From NCBI RefSeq assembly GCF_000400955.1, contig NC_021284.1, positions 868,001 to 932,000 of the forward strand: DNA of 64,000 bases, written 5' to 3'. Positions within the stretch are counted from its first letter, which is position 1; every line of letters starts with the position of its first letter. The position numbers were made by a program, and so were the translations under genes. The notes under the pieces are model-generated. The model searched no databases. It was not told where the DNA came from and saw nothing but the letters and a program-made list of their open reading frames with translations. This document shows positions 10,354-22,027 of this stretch, one piece after another. The DNA comes from Spiroplasma syrphidicola EA-1. Its GTDB lineage: Bacteria > Bacillota_I > Bacilli_A > Mycoplasmatales > Mycoplasmataceae.

Positions 10354-10629
10354 TTAATCTCATCCTTCAAGAACTTCTTGTTCTAATTGTTGATAAAATT
10401 CATCTGTTAATTTTACTTTTAAAGCACGCTCTAAAGCATGATTCTTTTTGGCTAGTAAATAAACTTCTTTTGTTGGTCGTAAATAGGCTCCCCGCCCATT
10501 TGCTTTACCGGTTAAATCAATTTTAACTTCTCCCGTTGGTGTTTTAACAATCCGAATTAACTCTTTTTTTGGTAGCATTTGATTTGAAACAACACATTTG
10601 CGTAATGGTGTAGTTTTTTGTTTTTGCAT
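10354..10629 (-). CDS. rnpM: YlxR/RnpM, DUF448 RNA-binding protein
   Basis: A 91-residue protein with TPLRKCVVSNQMLPKKELIR and GKANGRGAYLRPTKE, the two DUF448 signatures. In B. subtilis the family binds RNase P RNA and modulates its activity. I chose ATG 10629 because GGAGG lies five bases before it. The last residues are GWD with a TGA-coded Trp. It lies in the nusA operon. Confidence 0.9.
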
Positions 10630-10649
10630 TGTAACCTCCAAATTATTAA

Positions 10650-12074
10650 CTATTTTTCGTCATAGTATTCATCATAATCATCATAATTAATTTCTTCTTC
10701 ATCTTCTTCAGGTTTTTCTGAATCTTCAAAATATGATAGATTATCTTCGATTGTTTGAATTTCCTCAGTTAAATCAACTGTTGGTGGTACTTCAACATTT
10801 GATAAGTCCTCAACATGAAAACCGTCTTCCGGAAGAACTTTAATTTCTTCTGCTTCCACTAATTGTTCTTCAATAATTTCAAATGGTTCAGGTTCAAATT
10901 GTTCAGCTGCTTGTTGTAATTTCGCTTGATAGTTTTTGTCTTTTTCTTTAACTTTATCTTTTAAGCGAATTTTTAGCTCTTCTAATTCTCCTAAGTTAAT
11001 ATTACCATTTCATAGAATTTCTAAATTACGATTTAATGCTTCTGAATAACTAATAATATTTAGTTTTCATTTTGTTAGTTTGGCCACTAATTTTGCAGCA
11101 CTACCACCTTTACCAATTGCTAATGATAATTGTTCATCAGGAACAACAATATCGGCTTCTTTATTTTCTGGCGTTGTTGTAATTGAAATTACTTTTACTG
11201 GTGAAAGTGAATTAATAATAAATTGTTGTTCGTTTTCATCATAAATACAAATATCAATTTTTTCATTTTGTAATTCTGCTGTTACTTTATTAATTCGGTT
11301 CCCTTTTGTTCCAACACAAGCTCCGATTGGATCGATATTTTTATTTTCACTATAAACAGCTATTTTACTACGGCGTCCTGGGTCCCGAGCAATCGCTTTA
11401 ACTTCAATTGTTTTTTCAAAGATTTCTGGGATTTCCCGTTCTAATAAACGGAATAAAAATTCATTATTTGTTCTTGTTCCCGTGATTTGCCCAGCATTTT
11501 TTGATTTAACAATATCTTCGGCTAAGAATAAAATTCGATCACCAACTTCATAATGATCTGAGAAAATTAAATTTTTAGCGGGAATATAAGCAAAAGTTCT
11601 TTCTACTTCTACTAACACAAATTTTTCTTCAACCGCAATAACAATCCCATTCATTAAATGTCCTTTTTGAATAATATATTCTTCAAAAATTGAGTCTTTT
11701 TCGGCTTCTTTAATTTGTTGTTTAATAATTTGACCAACTTGGATAATTGCTAAACGAGAAAATTCAGCTGAATCAACATCTTCATAAACTTTGTCACCAA
11801 TGGTAACATTATCCCCAAAACGTTTTTTTGCTTCATTTAACCCAACTTCTAATAAATCATCTTCAACTTTTTTAACAATTGTTAATTCTTTTGTTACTTT
11901 AATTTGACCAGTTTGTTGGTCAATTTCTACTTCAATTATTGCTTCTGGGTCAAAATGTTTTTCATAAGCTTTTTTAAACCCTTCCTTAATTGATTCTAAA
12001 ATTAATTCACGAGGAATTTGTTTTTCACTCACAATTTCTTCAATTGTTGTTAATAGTTTTGCTCCATCTATCAT
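10650..12074 (-). CDS. nusA: Transcription elongation factor NusA
   Basis: A 474-residue protein: N-terminal RNA-polymerase-binding domain, S1 domain (about 130-200), two KH domains (DPIGACVGTKGNRIN and LSLAIGKGGSAAKL) and an unusually acidic C-terminal tail rich in Glu and Asp. The tail contains two TGA-coded Trp residues just after the KH region and ends DEYYDEK. NusA modulates pausing and intrinsic termination. The operon leader carries a terminator-like palindrome, so autoregulation is plausible. Confidence 0.96.
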
Positions 12075-12089
12075 TGTTTTCTTCCTCCC

Positions 12090-12575
12090 TTAAAATTTAA
12101 CTGCACAACGGGCAAATTTGACATTATCATACCGAAAAGATAATTTTTTTGGTTGACCTTTTTTAAAATATTTGACTGTTAATATTTGTGTTGATAAATC
12201 TACTGCTACTAATTGGCCAGTTATATTTGATAATTTATCAACATCAGTAATAAATTCAACAAAAACTTCTTCGTTTAAGCGTCCTGCCAATTCATCAAAA
12301 TTCCGTAATGGGCGTTCTGCTCCTGGTGTTGAAACCTCAACAACATATTCACTTTGAATTAAATCTAACTGATCAATAATTTGATTAATATCTTCACTAA
12401 TTTTTACTAACCGATCTAAATCAATTACTGTTGCTTGGTCTTCAACTAATACTTGTAAAATATTTGTGTCAAATTCAACTAAAAAATTAAGCGAAAATAA
12501 CATTAAATTATTTTGTTGTAAATAATCTTCCATTGCTTGTTTGATTACTGATTGGTGTTTTAACAATTCATCCAT
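12090..12575 (-). CDS. rimP: Ribosome maturation factor RimP
   Basis: A 161-residue protein with VVEVSTPGAERPLRN, the RimP signature, and a C-terminal SH3-like barrel. It assists 30S subunit maturation. ATG 12575 is preferred over an upstream in-frame ATG because GAGGTGA precedes it at good spacing. It is the first gene of the nusA-infB operon. Confidence 0.93.
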   Translation of the reverse strand: MDELLKHQSVIKQAMEDYLQQNNLMLFSLNFLVEFDTNILQVLVEDQATVIDLDRLVKISEDINQIIDQLDLIQSEYVVEVSTPGAERPLRNFDELAGRLNEEVFVEFITDVDKLSNITGQLVAVDLSTQILTVKYFKKGQPKKLSFRYDNVKFARCAVKF

Positions 12576-12608
12576 TTTTTCACCTCTTTTAAAATATCTT
12601 GGCATTAA

Positions 12609-12634
12609 ATAAAGAGCACACGTGTGCTCTTTAT
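12609..12634 (-). promoter_or_regulatory. 26-bp palindrome, terminator-like, in nusA operon leader
   Basis: A perfect 26-bp self-complementary sequence with core GAGCACACGTGTGCTC lies between the predicted promoter and rimP. On the leftward transcript it would form a stem of about 11 bp followed by UUUAUUUAAU, resembling an attenuator. It is much more GC-rich than its surroundings. Confidence 0.6.
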
Positions 12635-12663
12635 ATCGGTATTATTTTAAATACGTATTTATA

Positions 12664-12692
12664 TTAATACAAATTAATTAAAAAAGCAACAA
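12664..12692 (-). promoter_or_regulatory. Promoter of rimP-nusA-infB operon
   Basis: A minus-strand -35 box TTGTTG (12692-12687) and -10 box TATTAA (12669-12664) are 17 bases apart. The palindrome at 12609-12634 is downstream of the predicted start. Confidence 0.4.
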
Positions 12693-12830
12693 ATTATCGC
12701 GCTTTAAATTAAGGATTTCTGAATTAAAATTTTAAAAAATAATTTTTAAAGGATAGAACCTGATAAGTTATAATATAAGTATAGCAATTATTAATTTTAT
12801 TGAATAAATCATTATTGAAAAGGAGTCAAA

Positions 12831-13700
12831 ATGGAACTTAATTATATTTTTATTTTATATACATTTCTTATTAGTTTAGGTTTAAACTTAGTGTTTTTTG
12901 TAATTGCGTTCTTATTAAAAAGTGATGCTTTTACAGATATAACATATGCTTTAACTTTTGTTTTAACAACATCAATTATTTTGGGATGAAAACAAAACTT
13001 TTCTTTATTCCAAATCGTTTTATATGTCCTAGTGTTGCTATGAGCAATTAGATTAGGAACTTATTTACTAATTAGAATTATTAAAATTAAAGTTGACCAT
13101 CGTTTTGATAAAATGCGTAATTCATTTTGAAAATTCTTAGGCTTTTGAATTTTACAAGCTATTTCAGTTTTCTTAATAGTTTTACCAACAACATTTGTCT
13201 TATTTATTGATGGAAGTTACTTCGATAGCACAAACTATTACACTTTTATTTTTGTAGGAATTGCGCTATTTGGTTTACTATACGAAACAATTGGGGATGC
13301 GCAAAAATTCGTCTTCTTCCAAAATAAAAAAGGTGAATTTATTCAAACTGGTCTTTGAAAAAGCTCACGCCACCCAAACTATTTTGGCGAAATTGTTTTC
13401 TGAATGTTTTTAACAATTGCTTTTCTATTTAATTTAATTCTAAAAAACTATTCAGACGATAAAATGATTTTATTACAATTATTATGACTATTATCACCTT
13501 TATACATTTTATTTTTACTAAACTTTGTCTCTGGTTTACCATTATTAGAAATTGGTGCTTATAAAAAATTGAAAGATAATGCTGCTTATCAGACTTATGT
13601 TCAAAAAACTAGTGCTATTATTCCCTATTGTGGTAAAAAAGGTCATATCTTACGAGTTAAAAAATTGATGACTAAAGAAAAAAATAACAGTAATGCTTAG
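12831..13700 (+). CDS. DUF1295-family polytopic membrane protein
   Basis: A 289-residue protein with about six to seven spans. The motif GLWKSSRHPNYFGEIVFW is the hallmark of DUF1295 (steroid 5-alpha-reductase-like fold). The C-terminus has GLPLLEIGAYKKLKDNAAY, also as in that family. Eight TGA codons are read as Trp. AAGGAG precedes the ATG, and a TATAAT box lies at 12769-12774. The family probably acts on a lipid; the substrate is unknown. Confidence 0.85.
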
Positions 13701-13713
13701 CATTACTGTTATT
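13683..13713. terminator. Bidirectional terminator
   Basis: A 14-bp perfect stem (AATAACAGTAATGC) with a 3-base loop is flanked by A and T runs between two convergent genes. It overlaps both stop codons. Confidence 0.85.
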
Positions 13714-14533
13714 TTTTTCAAATACTAAAAGCTAATGTTTCTGGGCCAGTATTAACTAAAATTGTTTTAGGTAATTCACTTCATAAATTAATTTTAAAAC
13801 CAGCGTTAGCAATTATTTCTTTAACTTTTGTAACTGTTTCATCATCTAAATAACCATACGCGACATCAATCATATCGGTTGGACTAACAGCTTTTAAACT
13901 ATTAACGATAAACTTGACCGAAGAAAAGAAACCACGGTGTTTACTATCAAAAACAATTTTGTCATCTTGGACTTTTAACACAATATTAATTTTCAAAGTT
14001 GTCACAATCATTGCCTTAATCCGACTAATACGCCCGGATTTAACAAAGGTATCTCAAGATTTTGGCAAAATATAACATTCATAGGCATTATTAATGTCAT
14101 TAATTGCTGTTAAAATTTCTGGGCCAGTTTTTCCCTGGTCAATTAAAGCAACAATTCGCGCAATTTCATGCTCTAAAATAATACTAACCCCATTACTATT
14201 AATAATAAAGACTTTGTCCTTAAATTGGGGTTCTTCGGCCGCGAGCAGATAACCATTATGTTGTCCTGATAATGACTTTGCCAGACCACAAACAACAATT
14301 TGATCGTATTCTTTTAATAAATTATCATATAATTCAATAATTTTTCCAATTGGAGTTTGACTTGTTTTTAAACTGTTCTTTTTGATCAAATTTAAAAACT
14401 GTTCTTTAGTAAAATCAGCTGTATCTTCAATACTCTCTGTTCCATCTAAGTTAATTAATAGCGGAGCAATGTATAAATTATCATATAATTTTCCTTTTCC
14501 ATATGAAGAATCTGTAACAATGGCAATTTTCAT
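13709..14533 (-). CDS. DegV family fatty-acid-binding protein
   Basis: A 274-residue protein with the DegV opening KIAIVTDSSYGKG, a central SQTPIGKIIELYDNLL and a C-terminal VNTGPETLAFS. The family binds fatty acids; FakB proteins present them to the kinase FakA. Three TGA codons are Trp (KSWDTFVKSGR, INLWSEL, SIWKK). GGAG precedes the ATG. Whether it works as FakB is not shown by the sequence. Confidence 0.87.
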
Positions 14534-14662
14534 CTTTTTTCTCCTTTTCCGTAATGTTCTATTCTTCTTTGATCTAATATATTTTTGTTCTACTACTCAA
14601 ATTTTAGCAGATAAATCAATTAAAATTTGATAAATCGCTCTTAATGCTAGTTTTAGTAAAAT

Positions 14663-14698
14663 AAAAAAATAGGTGAATTTTTACTCACCTATTTTTTT
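14663..14698 (-). terminator. Terminator after the YwaF-like gene
   Basis: Arms of 14 bp with core ATAGGTGA / TCACCTAT and an 8-base loop, flanked by A7 and T7. It overlaps the stop of the gene to its right. Confidence 0.8.
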
Positions 14699-15479
14699 AT
14701 TTCTTTTTATGAAAATTAATTTTTGCAAAAGCTTTTTCTCATAGAGTATCCCGTAATTTAATTTGATTTCTTACTTTTCAATTTATTTCATAAATTGGTT
14801 TAAAGAAATAAATCACGGCTCAACTTGCTCCTAAGAAAACTGGTCCAGCAACACATAGGACAAAGAGGAATTGCCATCCTTGTGATCATTGTCCTTGCCC
14901 AATTGCACCAATAATGTCATTAAAAATATAATTTACATTATTTCCAAATGTTAAATTATAAACTTCAACTAAGGATAAGATTAATACTCCTGTTAAAACT
15001 GATTTTCAAATTAATTCTTTTGAAAATTTAAATTTTGTTTGCCCATATAAATAAACATAAAAATAGGCATACATTGCAACTAAGTGACCAAAGAAAAATT
15101 GGTAATACCAAAAATTACTAAAAACTAAGGCATCTCAATCTTTTGGCATTAAAATAGTTAATGCTGGTCCAATAATTGCTAATGGAAAAAAAGTATCCAT
15201 TTGGATTTTAGTTGGAAAAATTAAAATAATAATAGCTGATCATTCAACCATATTACATAATTCCAAATAAATATATGAATTAATGTCATGTGGATTATCA
15301 ATTATTCGATTAATAATAAAATATAATTCGACAATTAATAATCAAATAATGCTTGTTGCTCTAATTGATATATTAACATATTTGTTAGCATAAAATTTTG
15401 TAAACATAAATAAACTTGCCATCACAATAAATGAAACAATTACGGCAATAATATGAGCAAATGTAATCAAAATATTCAT
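14697..15479 (-). CDS. YwaF-like (TMEM164-type) membrane protein
   Basis: A 260-residue membrane protein with about six to seven spans. FFPLAIIGPALTILMPKDW and YYQFFFGHLVAMYAYFYV resemble YwaF/TIGR02206 proteins, which carry a conserved His in this position. Eight Trp residues are TGA-coded. It is a single-gene unit with its own terminator. The function of the family in bacteria is not established, and the assignment rests on pattern and topology. Confidence 0.5.
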
Positions 15480-15556
15480 CTCCTTTTACTTTTAAAATAT
15501 CCCCTTATACATTATAGGAAATTAAAAAATAAAATAAAGGAATTTTCGCAAAAAAA

Positions 15557-15587
15557 ATAGAATTTCTTTTTAAAAAAGAAATTCTAT
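15557..15587 (-). terminator. Terminator of the surface-protein operon
   Basis: Arms ATAGAATTTCTTTTT and AAAAAGAAATTCTAT form a long hairpin followed on the minus strand by eight T residues. Confidence 0.8.
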
Positions 15588-15676
15588 GAAAAATATTTTA
15601 AAAAAATACGAGTACTAACTTATTAAAATTATGTTTTTTATTATATTGCTTAATTCAATAATAGTTAGGATAATGG

Positions 15677-17182
15677 TTATTTTTCTTTATTTCATCTTCC
15701 TCTAATTTTATTTGTTTTATTTTTAACAGCCACTTTTGGTTTACTTTTAATCTCAAATTTAATTGTACTAATTCAGTTCATTTGTATTAAATCATATATT
15801 TTAGAAAAACTAATAAAAAGGAGTGCAAACCAAATAATTAAATAATTGCCTCAAGATAACTGTAGTATTTTTAAATATCCTTCTCCTAGTGAGAAATTTG
15901 TAAAAGCACTAGTCCATATCATCACTCATATTGTATTAAAACTAAAAGGTAAAATACTTCAAATGCTAAAGGAAAGATAATTTTGAACAAGATATGTTTT
16001 TATTTTATTATCTGTATTGTCACTAATTTTTAATCCCCTTGCAATTGTCGGAGTATTTTCAAAACTAACAATTAATAATAATGTAACTCAAAAATGATAT
16101 TTCCCATAACTTTTAATATTACAGTCTAACTGCTTTTCTTCTCATAATGAATTTAAATTTCGCAAAGACAAAATAAGGTGGTTATACTGATAAGTAAATT
16201 CATCAATTATGATAATTACAAAAAATCAAATAAAGCTAGTTAAAACGGCTTCAAAAATACTAACTAAACTATTATTATTAACAAATAAATTTGATTTAAT
16301 TAAGACAAAATAGTTACTATTATAAATAGAAACTACATTAAATAAATCCAAGGTTAGCCCTAACACAATTTGCAACAAAACTAAAATTGGTAGGCAAACT
16401 GTCATTTTTAAATTTAAAATGTAGCAACCTAATAATAGTAAAAATGGTATTAAATTAATTAATAAATTTGTAAAATTAATATCTAAATTATTATTAAAAA
16501 AGGCTTGTGGTGTCATACCAATTGTAAAATATAAAATTGTTAAAACAATTATAATTATTCCAATTACTTTTGCATTAATTCATAGATATTTTTTAACTAA
16601 ACTATCATTTTCTTTACCAATATTTTGATAGTACTGACTGCGAACATTCACAAAATTAGTAATTGTCAAACCACTGATAATTGCACCAAGTCCCATTCAT
16701 AAATTACTATCTACAAAAATGAACGGATAAATTAATAAAATTGGAATAATTATTGCACTAGTTTTTAAATTTGGAATGATTAGTCCTAGCATTAAAGTAA
16801 AAAGAAAAGTTAATCCCACTAAAACAACGGGGGATAATAATTTAAATAATAAGGTTCAAAATCCATATAACCCATAACCTTTAATAAATAAACTTAAGAA
16901 AAGACATAATAATAGTAAATTAATAATTTCTTCAACCGAAGTTTTGTCTTTTTTTTGTAGTTTTATGACATTATTACTTTGTTTAGAAGTAATTAATTTA
17001 ATTAAATAAATTAAAAAACATAAAAATAATAATAAACCAATTAATCCAATAATATTAAAATTAACTAAATCATTTGTAAATTCTATCGTTAAAAAAGCTA
17101 TTAAACCAGAAGTTAAGATTAGAAATAGGATACCCAGAATAATTCAATCAAATAATGTTCTTCTTTTATAAGATTGTAACAT
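15677..17182 (-). CDS. Polytopic membrane protein, last gene of surface operon
   Basis: A 501-residue protein with roughly ten to twelve hydrophobic spans. It is rich in Leu, Ile and Asn and has no motif I recognise. Polar loops include a Lys-rich segment near residue 75-90 and a basic C-terminus (KPKVAVKNKTNKIRGRWNK). Its ATG directly abuts the stop of the secreted-protein gene upstream, so the two are translated from one message. It may anchor or export the secreted partners, but that is inference from position only. Confidence 0.7.
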
Positions 17183-19255
17183 TTATGCTAAGCTCATAAT
17201 TTCATTAATAATTTGTTCAATTTCATTATCATTTGTATATGAATAAGTATGAGTTTCATTATTTTTATCTTTATAAACATAGATATAAACATTAATTGTT
17301 TCAGTTAAAATTTGAATTTGTTCATTAATTCCGGCTTTAATTGCTATTAAGGCAGCGCTATAACTTTCAAAATAGATGTAGGGATCTAATCCTTGTTCCT
17401 GGCGAATTGAACTGAAAATACGATAAACATTATAAACACCATCTTCAATAATATTATCAAAACTCATTGGGTGACCATTTCATGACTCAATTTCCGCCTT
17501 ATTAACATAGCGTCCAGTTAAGCTAATACGATTTTGCAATTGTTTAATAGCATCTTCTGCACTTTCCCCTGAAATTTCAAAACTACCAAATGCATCGTAA
17601 GCAAAATATTGTTTCAATAAAACTCCTGATTCTAATTGGAATAAGCGTTCTTGGGCTTGCGCTTGAGTTGGAGCTAAAGCTAAGCCATCAATTGACGAAA
17701 TATTTTCAACATCTAGATATGTATACATTAAGACAGTATTCATATCTCCTGTTAAGAATAAGTATTGATTTAATTCAGCTGCTGAAGCATAAAAATCTTC
17801 GCGTAATTTATACTTTGTCACACCATTTTCAATAATTGTTTCCCGTTGTAAAATTTCTTGTTTTAAAACAGTGTTATAATAATTGACACTTTCTCGTACT
17901 GAATACTTGTCACCATGGGTTCCGTTAACATCATATAAAGTATCAGCATAAACACCGAAATCATTGTAAGCAATTCCATTTTCATCTTTTTTATCTAAAG
18001 TTAAAAACTGGCGACTATAAAAATTATTAAATCAAATGTCATATGATTGACGAACATATGTTGTTGGAATTTCATTTGGATTTGTAATTTCAATGCCTAT
18101 ATTATCTCAACGATAAATTTGTTGACGAGTAGGGTCATTTTTCACTTTATCATACAAATATAATGTTGCATTATAATCTTGTGATGAAGTTAAAGCATTT
18201 CAATTAAAATCAGTATACTTTCCAAATGATCCTGCTTTTATTGGCAAATAAGTAAAATCATATTGATTTCCTTCTAAATTAATTGTTTTTGTTCAATAGT
18301 ACTTTCCAACTGCTGGGCCAGATTTTTCAAATTTTTGTTGCCACCCCATTTTTGTAGTAAGCTCATCTTTACTTAATTGGTTATGTTTATCCTCAAAAAC
18401 AAAAGTATCACCACGATAATAATCTTGGGTTCTTCCCCTATTAATTGATACTTTAATCATGTCATCCCCACCTGGTGATAAATATATTTTATGATTAACA
18501 TCAGTTTCTAAATAACTCGTATAATTAATTGGAAAGCTAGTACTAGAATCTGTTCAAGTACTTTCAAAATTATTATGAATTGTATCTTTTAAAGTTTCTT
18601 TTGTCCCGTATAAGGTTAAACCTTGGGTAAATTCAGAGGGTTTAACATAATAACCTGAAGTTAATGAGTTTAATAATTTAGCTTGGTCATCTTCATTAAA
18701 AACATTATAATATCTTCCATTAACATAATAATATAATGACTTATGTAATCCACCTTTATAAATAAAACCATTTTTTGCTTCTTCTGGTGAATCAAATCAA
18801 CCAATCCCGTCATAACTATATTGGGCTTTAACAGAGCCAGCATTAGTATAAGTATTTAAAGCGGCCTGTTTTGTTAAAGCTGTATTGCCATACGCATCAC
18901 GGTATACAAGTTGAAAATTATTAAAATCCGTATCATAAATTTTATCGGCTTTTAAAGTACGATATTGATAATCTTCAATAATTTTTCCCGGATTCGAAGA
19001 AGTTTGAATAGTTTCAATTTTGCTACTCTGATAAATATAATTATCTAAATCAGTTTGGGAATAAAAAACATGATTATCATAACTATATTTTGTTTTTGTT
19101 GATTTCACTGTTGATGAGGATTTAATTGTTTGAAATAAAGCCTCTCGAGGGGATGTTACTTCACTATTTTCATTTATTACCGACGCACTTACACCAACTG
19201 GTGTTGTTGTTAAAATTGTTGACGCTAAAATTGTTTTTAAAAGATTAATTGCCAT
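17183..19255 (-). CDS. Large secreted surface protein with aromatic repeat modules
   Basis: A 690-residue protein with an N-terminal signal-like segment (MAINLLKTILASTILTT) and no lipobox Cys. The rest is hydrophilic and very rich in Tyr and Asn. Short modules recur in which an aromatic, glycine-containing strand is followed by an acidic helix, for example YSYDGIGWFDSPEEAKNGF, YYYVNGRYYNVFNEDDQAK and LVYRDAYGNTALTKQAAL. Similar modules occur in the gene upstream, so the two are probably paralogues. The ATG overlaps the end of that gene by 11 bases with GGGGAGG upstream. I do not recognise a family; adhesin or other surface role is inferred. Confidence 0.75.
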
Positions 19256-22012
19256 GATTCAAAACCTCCCCTGCTGCATTAACTAATTGGGTACTTTCTT
19301 CAATTCATTTATAAAAGTCACTTTCATTTGTAAAACGTTGGTTACCAAAATAGACAAAGTAATTTACAACCGTATCATGGTGATATGTAATATCGACGTG
19401 ATTATAGACATAAACAAAGGCATCGTTATAAGTATAAAAATAACGATATTGGCCACCAAATAAGACACCATAAACTTTATTTTTTAACCCAAATTGTTCT
19501 TTTAAGCGATCATAATCAATTGAACTAATTAAATCACTTGATAAAACTGTTTTTGATTCAAGAATATTATTAATAATATAATTGCGTTGATCAGCTATTA
19601 AAGCTTCAGGAGTATCATAATAACGATTAATTCCTTCTAAATCACGGTATTTATATTGAATGATAAATTGATTATTAGTAATTTTTTCTTGCATACTTTT
19701 AATAGCATCAATTGGATTATTAAATCAGCCATCAATGCCATCAAAATATTGACTAATTACTGTATTAGCAAAATGCTTGGTAAAAATATACTCAATAAAT
19801 TTTTCTAATTTATTATAGCCATCATCGGGATCTTCACTATTAACAGGAAGTTCTTCTTGATCAACTTCTCCCATTACATTAATATAATATTGTCTTGTAT
19901 CAATAAAATCTGTGGGATTAGAAATAATGTATTCTTTTAAGTATTTTTGCGCTGATGATAGTGAAGTAAATAAACTTCCTAAAACAACATATAACTGGGC
20001 ATTAGTGTCATTAGTAATGCTCCCATTATCAAAAACACTAATCATTTGGACATGTTTGCTAAAGTCTTGACCTCATATTCTTCCAAAAACTGGAAGACTT
20101 ATCTCTGTTGTTGTATAGTATAAAACTTGGCCATTACCAAAATCATTTTGATAAGTTACAAAGTCAAAAATCGAAATTAGACTGCCAATATTTCATATGG
20201 CTTTAGCCATTTGTAAGCCATTCATCATTTTACCTAAGCCTTTTAATAATTTTGATCCAAGTTTAGCAGGATCAGTTCAAAATTTTGAGCCTTCTTTATC
20301 AAACTTAACCATTGATTTAAAATTCTTTTTAAGAGCATCAAATGCTTCTTCTTTTGTATACTTTTCGCCACCAAACATATAGTATTCTGTTCCACCTTCA
20401 AAAACGGTTTCTAATTTATCTACCATCATTTTGACTTCAGCATCTTCAAGATTTCCTTTTTCCCCAACAAGTTTACCAATGTTATCAAGCGCTCCAAATA
20501 ATTCATCACCAATTTTTTGGACTTTTTCAATGATTCCTTGTAAGGCATTACCTTTTGCAGGTGATTGATACATAAACTGTGAAGGGGAAATGAACATTTG
20601 AATTACATCTGTTAACGTCAATTCAGTTTCTGACTCTAATTTTGTTTGATCTTTAAACAACTCATCAATTACGCTATCATACAAACTAGTATTTGCTCTA
20701 ATAATATTTTTGATTAATTGTTTTAAAAAATTAATAAAATCTAATACTGGTTTTGGATCAGAATGATTTACTGTTAATGTATAGCCATAAACCTTTTGGA
20801 TAAATAATAAAGTTTTTTTAAAATTATCCATTCCGTTAATTTTGTTTAAGGTATTAACTATATCATTATATTTAAAACCACTATTTCTGTCATTATATTC
20901 TTTATAATTTGCCTTTTGAAATTTTTCTTTAAAATTATCCCTTATCTTTTTATCATTCATAAATAAGTCTTTTTCAATATCTCATGATTTTGGTTCTGCT
21001 TCTTTTGAATTCATCATCAAATTAATTAAACTTGAAGCAACAACTAAATTATTTAAAACTGCATTAATACTATTTGAATTAGTTTTTTTCAGCCATTCAT
21101 TAATTTATTCTGAAAAACATCTTGGGAATCATCAGATTCAATATATTGTGTTCCACTAAATGAACCAATTAATCCTATTGAATCTATGTTTAATCAATAA
21201 GATTTTTTAAAAGGTTTATACAATTGAATATTTTTTTCTTCATCACGTTGAATTAATTTTAGCTTTGAAATATCTGGTAAATTACGATTTGATCAACGAA
21301 AGCCATTGTAATCATATTGAATATCTGTTGTTGATCGAATTCAATCGGAAACTTGGTCTTTTGTTAAACAAGTTCCTGCCATTGTGTAACATTTGGTTGT
21401 ATTATTATCTTTTAAATTTTGTTGGACAATATTTTCTAAATATTGAATTGCACCATAACGATTAGCAAATTCAACTGTTCCATTATCACCATTTGGAGAA
21501 TTATTAATGCTTCCTAATTTATATACTTTTTGATAACTTTGATGGGTTGCAATAGCTTCATTAATATCTAAATATGCATTACCATCTTTACCCCGATAAA
21601 CAGTTGTTAATTTATCATTTTGGGTTGTTAATACTTGATTTGATATTTCTCCCGCACTGTTTATGACATATTCAGCAGGATTACGATAAGTTTCAAAAGC
21701 TTGAATTGGAAATTGACTAGCAATATCATTTTCTAAAACATTATGTTGAGATAAATCATAGGCTTTATTGTTATATAAATAATAATCATTTTCAATTTGG
21801 TAAGATTCTTTTTGTGCTTTATTATTTGCATATTGGATTAATTCGGTATTTGATTTAAAGACTTGACCATCAAATTTGTAATAAGCATTTTCTTTTGTTT
21901 TAACATGAGCAACTACAGTGGAAATTGATGCAACTACAGTACCAGTAGTTAGTACACAAAGCGCACTAAAAACAGAAACTAATCGTTTCGATTTTAAAAT
22001 TTTAAATTTCAT
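19245..22012 (-). pseudogene. Large secreted surface protein, frameshifted at a poly-A run
   Basis: The gene has a signal-like N-terminus (MKFKILKSKRLVSVFSALC) and would encode about 922 residues if repaired. The first frame runs 22012 to a TAA at 21053 (319 residues). The rest continues in another frame to 19245 with no further stop. The shift falls at a run of seven A residues (minus strand, about 21083-21089) after NKLMNGW; adding one A joins the halves as NGWKKTNSNSINAVLNN. Modules like those of the next gene recur (YYKFDGQVFKSNTELIQY, YMFGGEKYTKEEAFDALKK, YKYRDLEGINRYYDTPEAL). It may be a true pseudogene, a phase-variable gene or an assembly error. An ATG at 21017 could start a separate downstream product. 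Confidence 0.72.
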
Positions 22013-22027
22013 ATTTATTTTTAAAAA

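Noticed and set aside
16226-16516. Isolated frames of 60 to 140 codons that look like gene fragments throughout the window
   Set aside because: They are pieces of larger genes cut at TGA, which is Trp here; only the breaks with TAA, TAG or frameshift are real lesions.
19000-19260. Lipoprotein signal at the start of the 690-residue secreted protein
   Set aside because: No Cys follows the hydrophobic segment; the export signal looks like an ordinary signal peptide.
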